Source: Alloyangia pacifica (GTDB lineage Bacteria; Pseudomonadota; Alphaproteobacteria; Rhodobacterales; Rhodobacteraceae). From it: a stretch of DNA of 64,000 nt. Under the pieces are notes generated by a model. It ran no database searches and was not told where the DNA came from. It was given only the letters and a program-made list of their open reading frames with translations. Position numbers and translations under genes: made by a program. Position 1 is the stretch's first letter. Each line of letters begins with the position of its first letter. The DNA lies in the NCBI RefSeq assembly GCF_003111685.1, contig NZ_CP022189.1, forward strand, positions 512,001 through 576,000, written 5' to 3'. Positions 56,105 through 64,000 of this stretch are shown here, one piece after another.

Positions 56105-56626
56105 ATGTCTGATCATGCAGAATTCGGAATTTCGACGATGCCGAGCCTTCTCGATTGCGAGTTGGCCGGCAGGGCGGTTCCCATCGCGGAGCCTGAGGCT
56201 TTCCGGCTGACAATGCCTCATATGGGCGCTTCGGGTGTCCGGCGTTCCTGGCTGCTCAGCGAGGCTTGTCATCGGCATTGGCTCTCGATTGCTGCACAGG
56301 TCGGCAGACCCGCCTCGGGATTCCGGGATATTTCCGGCGCACGTGTTTTCGCCTCGGTCGTCGCCTGTACGCTCGACGGGGACGCGGCGGGATTTCGCGA
56401 AGACGACGTGTGCGAGCTCCACATGAGCGAGGTCCCGAGCGCGCAGAACGGATGGCGCAGCCTGTTCGCGCTCCTTTCTGGCACCAGGACGCTTGCTGCC
56501 AAGATCCTCACGGGCTTTGCAAGACGGAATGGACGGTCGACCGCGAGGTGGCACGCGCCCAGGCGATCCGGCATTGCCCTTGCCGATCTCGCGGGCGATC
56601 ATGATCGAAACCGTGTGTTTCTATAG
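56105..56626 (+). pseudogene. Fragment of LnmK/Pnap_2097-type biosynthetic protein
   Basis: 173 residues from ATG 56105. The core LTMPHMGASGVRRSWLLSEA, then CHRHWLSIA, GARVFASVV, FREDDVCELHM and SAQNGWRSLF recalls the LnmK/Pnap_2097 family of bifunctional acyltransferase/decarboxylase-like hot-dog proteins in secondary metabolite clusters. Those are roughly 270-320 residues; here the similarity ends near residue 145 and an Arg-rich tail runs to a stop 6 bases before lysR. It looks truncated. Family recall only. Confidence 0.45.
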
Positions 56627-56632
56627 GTCTTC

Positions 56633-57520
56633 ATGATCGCCAAGCTGGAAATGTTCATTGCGCTTGCTCGGGAGAAGCATTTTGGTCGGGCGGCGCTCAG
56701 CCTCGGCATCACCCAGCCGACGCTCTCCACCGGCATCCGCCAGCTCGAGGAGCAGCTTGGCGTCAAGCTGGTGCAGCGCGGTTCGCGCTTTGGCGGGCTG
56801 ACGCCCGAGGGCCAGCGCGCGCTGGTCTGGGCGCGTCAAATCGTCGGAGACACGCGGCGGCTGCGCGATGAGATGCGTGCGTCGCGCGAGGGTCTGGCCG
56901 GTCACCTGCGGCTTGCGGTGATCCCCACCGCGTTGACGTGGGCCTCGACGCTCACGGCGCGCTTCATCGAGCGTCACCCGCGGGTCACCTTCACCGTGCT
57001 CTCGCGCGCCTCGGCGGAGATCCTCTCGATGCTTGACGATCTCGAGATTGACGCCGGCATCTCCTACCTCGACAACGAGCCGCTGGGCCGGGTCACCACC
57101 CGCCCGCTCTACCGAGAGGCTTACCAACTCGTCTGCCGCAAGGATCATCCGTTGGCCGGGCAAAAGATGCTGGACTGGGCCGAGCTCGGAAGCCTGAAGC
57201 TCTGCCTGCTGACCCCCGAGATGCAGAACCGCCGGATCATCAACCGGCAGTTCATGGAGGCCGGGGTCGCGCCGGTCTCGGCCATTGAATCAAACTCCAC
57301 GGTTGTACTGGTGAGCAACGTGCTGACAGGCGACTGGGTCACGATCCTGCCGACCGACCTCGCGAAGTTCCTTGCCGAAGGCAAGCCGCTCTCGCTGGTG
57401 CCGCTTGCGACGGACAGCCGCGCGCATGAGGTCGGGCTTATCGCACCTTGGCAGGAGCCCTACACGCCGGTCCTGCAGGCTCTGCTCGACGAGGCAAAGG
57501 CCCTTGCGCGCCCCGGCTGA
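56633..57520 (+). CDS. LysR family transcriptional regulator
   Basis: 295 residues. HTH FGRAALSLGITQPTLSTGIRQLEEQLGVKLVQR, followed by the effector-binding fold. Effector and targets are unknown; the following export operon is 74 bases downstream on the same strand, so control of it is possible but not shown. Confidence 0.9.
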   Translation: MIAKLEMFIALAREKHFGRAALSLGITQPTLSTGIRQLEEQLGVKLVQRGSRFGGLTPEGQRALVWARQIVGDTRRLRDEMRASREGLAGHLRLAVIPTALTWASTLTARFIERHPRVTFTVLSRASAEILSMLDDLEIDAGISYLDNEPLGRVTTRPLYREAYQLVCRKDHPLAGQKMLDWAELGSLKLCLLTPEMQNRRIINRQFMEAGVAPVSAIESNSTVVLVSNVLTGDWVTILPTDLAKFLAEGKPLSLVPLATDSRAHEVGLIAPWQEPYTPVLQALLDEAKALARPG

Positions 57521-57594
57521 CGCCGAAGCATTTGATCCGGCTCAAATCAGGCCGCGCCTCGCTGCCCTAGGGTGGCTAAAGAGGAGGGCATGCC

Positions 57595-58308
57595 ATGTCG
57601 CATCCGCCGCCGATCTACCGTGTCGAAGGGCTCACCCGTGTCTACGGCGAGGGGGCGTCGGCTGTGCATGCGCTGCGCGGGGTCGACCTGGAGCTGCCGC
57701 CGGGCGAGATCACAGTCCTGCTCGGTCCGTCGGGCAGCGGCAAGTCGACCTTGCTCAGCATTCTCGGCGGGCTCGACCGGCCGAGCGACGGCCGTGCCTG
57801 GTTTCGGGGTGACGAGCTGACCGCCATGTCGGACCGGGCACTCACCCGCTACCGGCGCGACAACCTCGGCTTCGTCTTCCAGTTCTACAATCTCATGCCC
57901 TCGCTCACTGCAGAGGAAAACGTCGAGCTCGTCACCGAGATTGCCCGCGATCCGATGGACCCCGAGGAGGCACTGGCGCTGGTTGGCCTCGGCAGCCGAA
58001 AAGATCACTTTCCGAGCCAGCTTTCGGGGGGCGAGCAGCAACGCGTCGCAATTGCTCGTGCGGTGGCTAAGCAGCCCGACGTGCTGCTCTGCGACGAGCC
58101 GACCGGGGCGCTCGACAGCGCCACCGGTCGCGAGGTGCTGGGGGTGCTGCAGCATCTCAACCGCAGCCTCGGGACCACGGTGATGATCGTCACCCATGCC
58201 GCCGCGACCGCCGAGATGGCTGACCGGGTGATCCGCTTCGCGGACGGCGCGATCCGCACGGTCGAGCAGAACGATGCGCCCCGCGCCGCCGCCGAGATCG
58301 AGTGGTGA
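57595..58308 (+). CDS. MacB/LolD-type ABC export ATPase
   Basis: 237 residues. Walker [10 protein letters not shown], signature [14 protein letters not shown], Walker [13 protein letters not shown], and VTHAAA. The sequence [19 protein letters not shown] is typical of the MacB/LolD group. Pairs with the FtsX-type permease 4 bases downstream and the HlyD adaptor. Confidence 0.92.
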   Translation: MSHPPPIYRVEGLTRVYGEGASAVHALRGVDLELPPGEITVLLGPSGSGKSTLLSILGGLDRPSDGRAWFRGDELTAMSDRALTRYRRDNLGFVFQFYNLMPSLTAEENVELVTEIARDPMDPEEALALVGLGSRKDHFPSQLSGGEQQRVAIARAVAKQPDVLLCDEPTGALDSATGREVLGVLQHLNRSLGTTVMIVTHAAATAEMADRVIRFADGAIRTVEQNDAPRAAAEIEW

Positions 58309-58312
58309 GCGC

Positions 58313-60673
58313 ATGAGTAGCCTCGACCGCAAGCTCCAGCGCGACCTGTGGCGGATGAAGGGGCAGGCGGCGGCGATTGCCGTCGTCATGGCGCTGGGCG
58401 TGATGATGCAGGTGATGATGGCCGGGCTCGTCGTGACGCTCGACGAGACCCGCCGGGGCTACTACGAGCGCTACCGCTTCGCCGAGGTCTTCGCACCGGT
58501 GACCCGCGCGCCGGGTCACCTGCTGCACCAGGTTGCGGCACTTCCAGGCGTGGCGCGGGCCGAGGGGCGCATCTCCGGCGCGGCGCGGATCGAGCTGCCG
58601 GACCACGCGGTCCCGGTGGCGGCCCGGGCCCTGTCCTTGCCCGACCACGCCGAACCCGCGCTCAACGCCATCAGGGTGCAGCAGGGGCGGCTCTTCAACC
58701 CCGGCGCGCCCGAGGAGGTGGTCCTGCTCGATACGTTCGCCGCCGCGCATGGAATGCGGCCCGGAGACAGCCTGCAGGTGGTCATGAACGGCGCGCGACG
58801 CAGTCTGCGGATCACCGGGCTCGCCCGCGCGCCGGAATTCCTCTACGCCGCAGCGCCGGGGGAGATGGTACCGGATGACGCGCGCTTCGCCGTGCTTTGG
58901 ATGTCGCAGACCTCGCTTGCCGCCGCCTTCGACATGAGGGGCGCCTATTCCGAGTTCCTCGTGACGCTGACCCGGGGCACCGATCCGCGCGGGGTGATCG
59001 CGGCGCTCGATCACCTTCTCAAGCCTTGGGGCGCGGCGGGGGCCTATGACCGCGAGGACCAGTTCTCGCACCGCTTCGTCTCGGAGGAGATCAGCGGGCT
59101 GCGCGACACGGCAGCGGCGATCCCGCCGGTGTTCCTCGGCATCGCCGCCTTTCTGCTGAACATCGTCATCGCCCGGATGGTGCAGGCCGAACGCGAGGAG
59201 ATCGGCCTGCTCAAGGCCTTCGGCTACCGCGGCGCCGAGATCGGCGGGCACTACCTCAAGCTGGTGCTGGCGATCGCCGTGGCCGGAGCGCTGCTGGGCG
59301 CGCTGCTTGGCATCCTCGCGGGGCGCGGGATGGTGCAGCTCTACCTGCAGTTCTACAAGTTCCCCTTCCTTGTCTTCCGGCTCGACCCGGGCGCGCTGGC
59401 GCTGGGCCTGGTGGTGAGCGTGCTGGCGGCGGCGGCGGGAGGGGCGGTGGTGCTGCGCCGCATCTTCGCGCTGCAACCGGCCGAGGCGATGCGCCCGCCC
59501 ACCCCCGCCGACTACCGCCGCGCCGGCCGCTGGGCGCGGGCGGTGAAGTCGCTTGACCAGCCCACCCGCATGGTGCTGCGCCGCTTCACCCGCACGCCCT
59601 TTCGCATGCTCGGTGCCGTGGTGGGGATCACCTTCGGCATGGGGCTCTCTGTCGGGATGCTGACCATCCACGCGGGGTTCAATCAAGCGGTGGCGCTCAG
59701 CTTCGACGTGCTCGATCGCTCCGAGGCGAGCGTAACCTTTACCCATGCCGTGTCGCAGAAGACCCTGCTCGAGCTGGCGCGCCACCCCGGCGTGCTGCAG
59801 GCCGAGGGCTCACGTGCGGTGGCGGTGGTGCTGCGCAATGGACGCCTGACCCACCGGGGAGCGATCACCGGGCTGCCGCCGAAGTACGAGTTGGTCCGCG
59901 CATTGACACCCGACTTCGTCCCTCTCGCGCTCGACGGCTCGGGGCTGGTGCTGAGCACGGCACTGGCGCGCAAGCTGAAGGCGCGCGCGGGGGACGTGCT
60001 GACCGTCGAGGTGCGCGAAGGCGCGCAGCCAGTACTGCGCCTGCCGGTTACAGGCGTTTCGGAGACCGTGCTCGGCGCCCCTGCCTATATGGCGCTGGCG
60101 GCGCTGGACCGGGCGCTCTTTGAGCCGGGCCGGATTTCCAGCGCCGCCCTGAGGCTCGACCCGGCGCAGGCCGAGGCGGTGCAGGTCTGGCTGCGCGACC
60201 AGCCGGTGGTGGCCGGGGTGAGCCTCAAGTCCGAGGCGCGCGCGGCCTTCGAGCGGGTGATGAACCAGGGCACCGGCGCGACGCGCTTCATCATGGCGGC
60301 GGTGGCCTTCACCATCACCTTCGGCATCATCTACAACGCCGCGCGCATCGCGCTCGCCGAACGCGCCCACGACCTCGCCAGCCTGCGTGTCATCGGCTTT
60401 TCCAAAGGCGAGGCTGCCTATGTGCTGCTTGGTGAACTCGGGCTGGTGACGCTGCTGGCGCTGCCCTGCGGCGCTCTGCTCGGCTGGGGCATCGCGCATA
60501 TGCTGGCCGCCGCCTATTCCTCGGACCTCTACACGATCACGGTGGTGTTCCGGCCCGCCGCCTTCGGATTCGCCGCGCTGGTGGTGATCGCGGGCGCGGT
60601 CCTCTCGGGGCTGCTGGTAAAACGCGACGTGGACCGCGCCGACCTCGTCGCCGCGCTCAAGACACGGGATTGA
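58313..60673 (+). CDS. FtsX-like ABC permease
   Basis: 786 residues, start at MSSLDRKLQRDLWRMKGQ. Two FtsX membrane modules: one TM near residue 20, then a cluster at 270-400 (VFLGIAAFLLNIVIARM, KLVLAIAVAGALLGALLG), and a second cluster near the C-terminus (ATRFIMAAVAFTITFGIIYNAARIAL, LLGELGLVTLLALPCGALLG). Large extracytoplasmic domains between them. Exports or extracts a substrate from the membrane; substrate not known. Confidence 0.9.
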   Translation: MSSLDRKLQRDLWRMKGQAAAIAVVMALGVMMQVMMAGLVVTLDETRRGYYERYRFAEVFAPVTRAPGHLLHQVAALPGVARAEGRISGAARIELPDHAVPVAARALSLPDHAEPALNAIRVQQGRLFNPGAPEEVVLLDTFAAAHGMRPGDSLQVVMNGARRSLRITGLARAPEFLYAAAPGEMVPDDARFAVLWMSQTSLAAAFDMRGAYSEFLVTLTRGTDPRGVIAALDHLLKPWGAAGAYDREDQFSHRFVSEEISGLRDTAAAIPPVFLGIAAFLLNIVIARMVQAEREEIGLLKAFGYRGAEIGGHYLKLVLAIAVAGALLGALLGILAGRGMVQLYLQFYKFPFLVFRLDPGALALGLVVSVLAAAAGGAVVLRRIFALQPAEAMRPPTPADYRRAGRWARAVKSLDQPTRMVLRRFTRTPFRMLGAVVGITFGMGLSVGMLTIHAGFNQAVALSFDVLDRSEASVTFTHAVSQKTLLELARHPGVLQAEGSRAVAVVLRNGRLTHRGAITGLPPKYELVRALTPDFVPLALDGSGLVLSTALARKLKARAGDVLTVEVREGAQPVLRLPVTGVSETVLGAPAYMALAALDRALFEPGRISSAALRLDPAQAEAVQVWLRDQPVVAGVSLKSEARAAFERVMNQGTGATRFIMAAVAFTITFGIIYNAARIALAERAHDLASLRVIGFSKGEAAYVLLGELGLVTLLALPCGALLGWGIAHMLAAAYSSDLYTITVVFRPAAFGFAALVVIAGAVLSGLLVKRDVDRADLVAALKTRD

Positions 60674-60677
60674 TCTC

Positions 60678-61916
60678 ATGGCTCTCAACCGACCCCGCAA
60701 CCGCACCCGGCTGGTCCTTGGCCTCGGTCTTGCGCTGCTGCTCGTTCTGGCGCTGGCCGCCGCCTTCTGGCCACGTTCCGAGCTCGTCGATCTCGGGCAG
60801 GTGACGCGCGGGCCTCTGGTGGTGACCATCGACGAGGAGGGCAAGACCGAGGTGCGCGACGTCTACGTGGTGACAACGCCCGTCGCCGGGCGGCTCTTGC
60901 GGGTGCAGGCCATCGATGGTGACGCGGTGACGCAGGGCGACGTGGTGGCGCACATGCGCCCCGCCGCGCCCTCGGTGCTCGACCTGCGCACCCGCGAGCA
61001 GGCGCGGGCGGTGGTGGCGGCGGCGCAGGCGGCCTTGCTGCAGGCCAAGGCCGAGGTGAACGTGGCGCAGGCGGACGTGGAGCTGGCGGTCTCGGACCAT
61101 GACCGGGCCAAGGCGCTGGCGGCACGGGGCACGATCTCGACCGCGGCGCTTGATCAGGCGCGGACCGCGGCGCTGGCGTCGCAGGCCCGGCTCGAGACGG
61201 CGCGCGCGGCGGTGGCCATGCGCGAGGCGGAGCTGGCCAACGCGCAGGCCCAGCTCATCGGCTTCGACGATCAGGGCCTGGCCGAGGCGCTGGCCGAGGT
61301 CGGGGCCTCGGACATCCCGCTGCGCGCCCCGGTCGACGGGCGTATCCTGCGGGTGGTCGAGGAGTCCGAGACCACGCTGGCGGCGGGGGCGCCGGTGCTC
61401 GAGATCGGCAATATCGTGCAGGACTTGCAGGTGGCCGTGGACCTCATTTCCTCGGACGCGGTGCAGGTGGTGCCGGGTGCGCGTGTGATGCTGGAAGACT
61501 GGGGCGGGCCAGGCGCGTTGGAGGCGCAGGTCGAGCGGATCGCGCCGCTTGGCACCACCGAGGTCTCGGCGCTGGGGGTCGAAGAGCAGCGGGTGCGGGT
61601 GATCCTGCGGTTCATGGCGTCCCCCGAGGCCCGCGCGGCGCTGGGGCATGGTTACCGCGTGCTGGCGAGGATTGTGATCTGGGAGGAGGCGGACACGCTG
61701 CAGATCCCGCAGAGCGCGGCCTTCCGCGAGGGGGCGGGCTGGGCGGTGTTCCGTGTCGAAGACGGGCGCGCGGCGAAGCTGCCGGTCACGCTCGGGCAGG
61801 GGAATGGGCGGCAGGTACAGGTGCTCGAGGGGCTGGAGGAGGGCGATCAGATCGTGCTCTACCCGCCCGCGGATCTGTTGGATGGCGGACTCGTGGCGCA
61901 GCGGCGGGCCGGATGA
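60678..61916 (+). CDS. HlyD-type periplasmic adaptor
   Basis: 412 residues with a membrane anchor LVLGLGLALLLVLALAAAF. Coiled-coil hairpin residues about 100-195, with a lipoyl-like VVTTPVAGRLLRVQAIDGD and IPLRAPVDGRILRV on either side, then the beta-barrel domain. Links the FtsX/ATPase pair to an outer-membrane channel, which is not encoded here. Start 4 bases after the permease stop. Confidence 0.9.
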   Translation: MALNRPRNRTRLVLGLGLALLLVLALAAAFWPRSELVDLGQVTRGPLVVTIDEEGKTEVRDVYVVTTPVAGRLLRVQAIDGDAVTQGDVVAHMRPAAPSVLDLRTREQARAVVAAAQAALLQAKAEVNVAQADVELAVSDHDRAKALAARGTISTAALDQARTAALASQARLETARAAVAMREAELANAQAQLIGFDDQGLAEALAEVGASDIPLRAPVDGRILRVVEESETTLAAGAPVLEIGNIVQDLQVAVDLISSDAVQVVPGARVMLEDWGGPGALEAQVERIAPLGTTEVSALGVEEQRVRVILRFMASPEARAALGHGYRVLARIVIWEEADTLQIPQSAAFREGAGWAVFRVEDGRAAKLPVTLGQGNGRQVQVLEGLEEGDQIVLYPPADLLDGGLVAQRRAG

Positions 61917-61927
61917 AACGTAGGCGA

Positions 61928-61966
61928 CCCGGGGCTGGTCGCCCCGGGCCCGCGACTGGGCCCGGG
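61928..61966. repeat. GGGCCCGGG-type stem-loops after the export operon
   Basis: CCCGGGGC/GCCCCGGG with a TGGTC loop (61928-61948), then a second overlapping arm to 61966. No T run. Shares CGCCCCGGGCCCG with the 15037 element. Confidence 0.6.
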
Positions 61967-62004
61967 GAATGGGAACGAGGATCAGGCGCGCCGACCGCTC
62001 CGGG

Positions 62005-62265
62005 TCAGCCCTGACCTTTTTCCAGCGCGTCGAGGCGCGCCTTGAGCGCCTCGTTCTCTTCGCGGGCCTTCTGCGCCATGGCGCGGACCGCGTCGAATTC
62101 CTCGCGGGTCACGAAATCGCGATCGGCCAGCCACCGGTCGATCATCGATTTCATCGCCGTTTCGGCCTCATCCTTCGCGCCCTGCGCCACGCCCATGGCG
62201 TTGGTCATGAGCTGCGACAGATCTTCGAATACCTTGTTGCGCGTCTGCATTGGGCTCTCCGTCAT
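62005..62265 (-). CDS. UbiK-type accessory factor (BMFP)
   Basis: 86 residues from the ATG at 62265. N-terminal [28 protein letters not shown] amphipathic helix and a C-terminal coiled coil [28 protein letters not shown]. The family (DUF526/UbiK) supports ubiquinone synthesis by helping the membrane-associated complex. An ATG at 62250 is also possible. Divergent from lgt. Confidence 0.8.
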   Translation of the reverse strand: MTESPMQTRNKVFEDLSQLMTNAMGVAQGAKDEAETAMKSMIDRWLADRDFVTREEFDAVRAMAQKAREENEALKARLDALEKGQG

Positions 62266-62344
62266 ATGCTTGTCTCCTATATGGGCCGAGAGCCCCCGGG
62301 TCACAAGGTTGACTTCCCCCGGAAACTCCCGTCACTCATCGCGC

Positions 62345-63232
62345 ATGAAAGCCGCCATTCCTTTTCCGCCCCTGTCCTCCGAGGTCTTCTCGATCTCGGT
62401 CTTCGGCACGGATTTCGCCCTGCGCTGGTACGCGCTTGCCTATATCGCGGGCATCATCATCGGCTGGCGCATCGCCGTCGCCGCGGTGAAACGCGTCCAC
62501 CTCTGGCCGGGCGACCAGCCGCCGATGAGCCCGGCGCAGGTCGAGCAGCTGCTGACCTGGGTGATCCTCGGTATCATCCTCGGCGGGCGGCTCGGTTTCG
62601 TGCTGTTCTACCAGCCCGCCTACTACCTGAGCCACCCGGCCGAGATCCTGATGGTCTGGCATGGCGGCATGTCCTTCCATGGCGGCTTCCTGGGGGTGCT
62701 GATTGGCTTCCTCGGTTTCTGCCTGAAGAACCGCATCCGGATCGGGTCCACTGCCGATATGCTGGCGATCGCCGTGCCGCCGGGACTGCTGCTTGGCCGC
62801 ATCGCCAATTTCGTCAACGCCGAGCTCTGGGGCCGCCCGACCGAGCTGCCCTGGGGGGTGATCTTCCCCGGCGAGGCGGCGCAGGCGTGCGGGCAGGCGG
62901 TGGGCGAGTTTTGCGCCCGCCACCCGTCGCAGCTCTACGAAGCGGCGCTCGAGGGTATATTGCTCGGCGGTCTTCTGCTTTGGCTGGCGCTTCGCAAGGG
63001 CGGGCTGAAGACGCCGTGGCAGATGGCGGGCGTGTTCCTCGCCGGCTACGGCATCGCGCGCTTCCTCGTGGAATTCGTGCGCCAGCCCGACGCGCAGTTC
63101 GTCTCGCCCGGCAATCCCCTGGGACTGGCCTGGCATCTTGGGGGCTACGGGCTCACCATGGGACAGATGCTGTCGCTGCCGATGGTGCTTGTCGGACTCG
63201 GCCTGATCCTCTGGGCGCGGCGCCGCGCATGA
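62345..63232 (+). CDS. lgt: Prolipoprotein diacylglyceryl transferase
   Basis: 295 residues from the ATG at 62345. Multi-span membrane protein; the Lgt signature [21 protein letters not shown] and [12 protein letters not shown] are present, with [15 protein letters not shown]. Adds diacylglyceryl to the lipobox Cys of prolipoproteins. Overlaps the next gene by 4 bases. Confidence 0.95.
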   Translation: MKAAIPFPPLSSEVFSISVFGTDFALRWYALAYIAGIIIGWRIAVAAVKRVHLWPGDQPPMSPAQVEQLLTWVILGIILGGRLGFVLFYQPAYYLSHPAEILMVWHGGMSFHGGFLGVLIGFLGFCLKNRIRIGSTADMLAIAVPPGLLLGRIANFVNAELWGRPTELPWGVIFPGEAAQACGQAVGEFCARHPSQLYEAALEGILLGGLLLWLALRKGGLKTPWQMAGVFLAGYGIARFLVEFVRQPDAQFVSPGNPLGLAWHLGGYGLTMGQMLSLPMVLVGLGLILWARRRA

Positions 63233-64000
63233 GCGCGCTGCTCCCATTGCTCGAGGCGCGCATCGCGGCCGAGGGGCCGATGAGCGTTGCCGAATACATG
63301 ACGTGGTGTCTGCTGCATCCGCAGCACGGCTATTACACCACCCGCGATCCACTTGGGGCCAAGGGCGATTTCACCACCGCGCCGGAGATCAGCCAGATGT
63401 TCGGCGAGTTGCTGGGCCTGGCGCTGGCGCAGTCCTGGGTGGATCAGGGGTGCCCGGAGCGGATCATCCTCGCCGAGCTGGGGCCGGGGCGTGGCACGCT
63501 GATGGCCGACGCGCTGCGCGCCATGCGCGCGGTGCCCGAACTGATCGCGGCAGCGGAGCTGCATCTCGTCGAGGCCTCCCCCGCACTTCGTGCCGAACAG
63601 GCCAAGCGGCTCGGGGGCTTTGCGCCCAGATGGCACGACAGCCTGGCCGACCTGCCCGAGGGGCCGCTCTTCCTGCTCGCCAACGAGTTCTTCGACGTGC
63701 TGCCGGTGCGCCAGTTCCTGCGCGACGGAGAGGGCTGGCGCGAGCGCGTGGTGGGCTGGCACGAGGGGCATCTGTCCTTCGGGCTCACCGACATCGCGCC
63801 ACAGGCCGCGCTCGAGCACCGGCTGGCCGACACCGAGCAGGGCGACATGGTCGAAATCTGCGCCCCCGCCGAGGCCCTCGTGCAAGAGGTCGGACGGCGA
63901 ATCGCGGCCCATGGCGGCGCCGCGCTGGTCATCGATTACGGCAGCTGGGGCAGCCTGGGCGACACGCTTCAGGCGGTGCGGTCGCATGAAAGAACGGCAC
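63229..64000 (+). CDS. MidA/NDUFAF7-like SAM methyltransferase, C-terminus outside window
   Basis: At least 257 codons, open to the window end. [26 protein letters not shown] and [18 protein letters not shown], then SAM-binding [13 protein letters not shown], are typical of the family to which the mitochondrial complex I assembly factor NDUFAF7 belongs. Start ATGA-coupled with lgt. Confidence 0.85.
   Translation, partial: MSALLPLLEARIAAEGPMSVAEYMTWCLLHPQHGYYTTRDPLGAKGDFTTAPEISQMFGELLGLALAQSWVDQGCPERIILAELGPGRGTLMADALRAMRAVPELIAAAELHLVEASPALRAEQAKRLGGFAPRWHDSLADLPEGPLFLLANEFFDVLPVRQFLRDGEGWRERVVGWHEGHLSFGLTDIAPQAALEHRLADTEQGDMVEICAPAEALVQEVGRRIAAHGGAALVIDYGSWGSLGDTLQAVRSHERTA

Noticed and set aside
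55741..56112. Open frame in the post-tRNA gap
   Set aside because: Arg/Cys-rich, no motif and weak start; looks non-coding.

Overview
The window is GC-rich chromosomal DNA from an alphaproteobacterium, most likely a Rhodobacteraceae (roseobacter-group) member. The reasons are the gene families and their order: rimP-nusA-ylxR-infB; secA with a divergent parvulin gene followed by argJ and mutT; ispE after a TPR gene; dnaK-dnaJ; phaA-phaB; and a tiny 40-residue protein of a type I associate with this family. There is no rRNA, no CRISPR array and no transposase. One tRNA gene, tRNA-Arg(CCU), is present.

Layout. 1-5849 is a leftward surface-polysaccharide and nucleotide-sugar block: three glycosyltransferases, galE, galU and cysQ. 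5971-6801 is an orphan KpsM-like export permease on the other strand. 6883-15011 holds an SH3 protein, alkB, the dnaK-dnaJ chaperone pair, radC and two envelope proteins. 15109-20615 has secA opposite a PpiC-type isomerase, argJ and mutT. 20776-26515 has the 40-residue ORF and the leftward rimP-nusA-ylxR-infB translation operon. 26828-35265 is mostly housekeeping: a zinc peptidase, FUSC/MarR, TPR/ispE, a polyprenyl synthase, a TrmN6-like methyltransferase and small DUF proteins. 35631-38786 has a ring-cleaving dioxygenase and the PHB genes phaB and phaA. 39624-40244 is rpsD.

40422-50805 is the most coherent functional unit, a complete reductive pyrimidine catabolic locus: preT-preA, a RutR-like repressor, a carbamoyl-amide hydrolase, dihydropyrimidinase, and an ABC importer (ATPase, two permeases, binding protein) with a GNAT acetyltransferase translationally embedded in it. 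Two 16-bp inverted repeats close to the known RutR operator lie upstream of preT and upstream of the hydrolase, which ties the two plus-strand units and rutR into one regulon.

51003-53224 carries a degenerate receiver protein divergent from a Crp/Fnr regulator, then a LacI regulator. 53359-56632 is an island-like stretch after tRNA-Arg: an O-antigen-type acyltransferase, over 600 bp without a gene, and a fragment resembling LnmK/Pnap_2097 biosynthetic proteins. 56633-61916 has a LysR regulator and a MacB-type export system (ATPase, FtsX permease, HlyD adaptor). 62005-64000 has a UbiK-like protein, lgt and the start of a MidA/NDUFAF7-like methyltransferase cut by the window end.

The main observations are the RutR-box pyrimidine regulon with its GNAT member, three 8-bp repeats phased at exactly 21 bp upstream of the 40-residue ORF, a possible switch in the rpsD leader, and the receiver lacking its phospho-acceptor. 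All family assignments come from reading the translated sequence; no database search was run.
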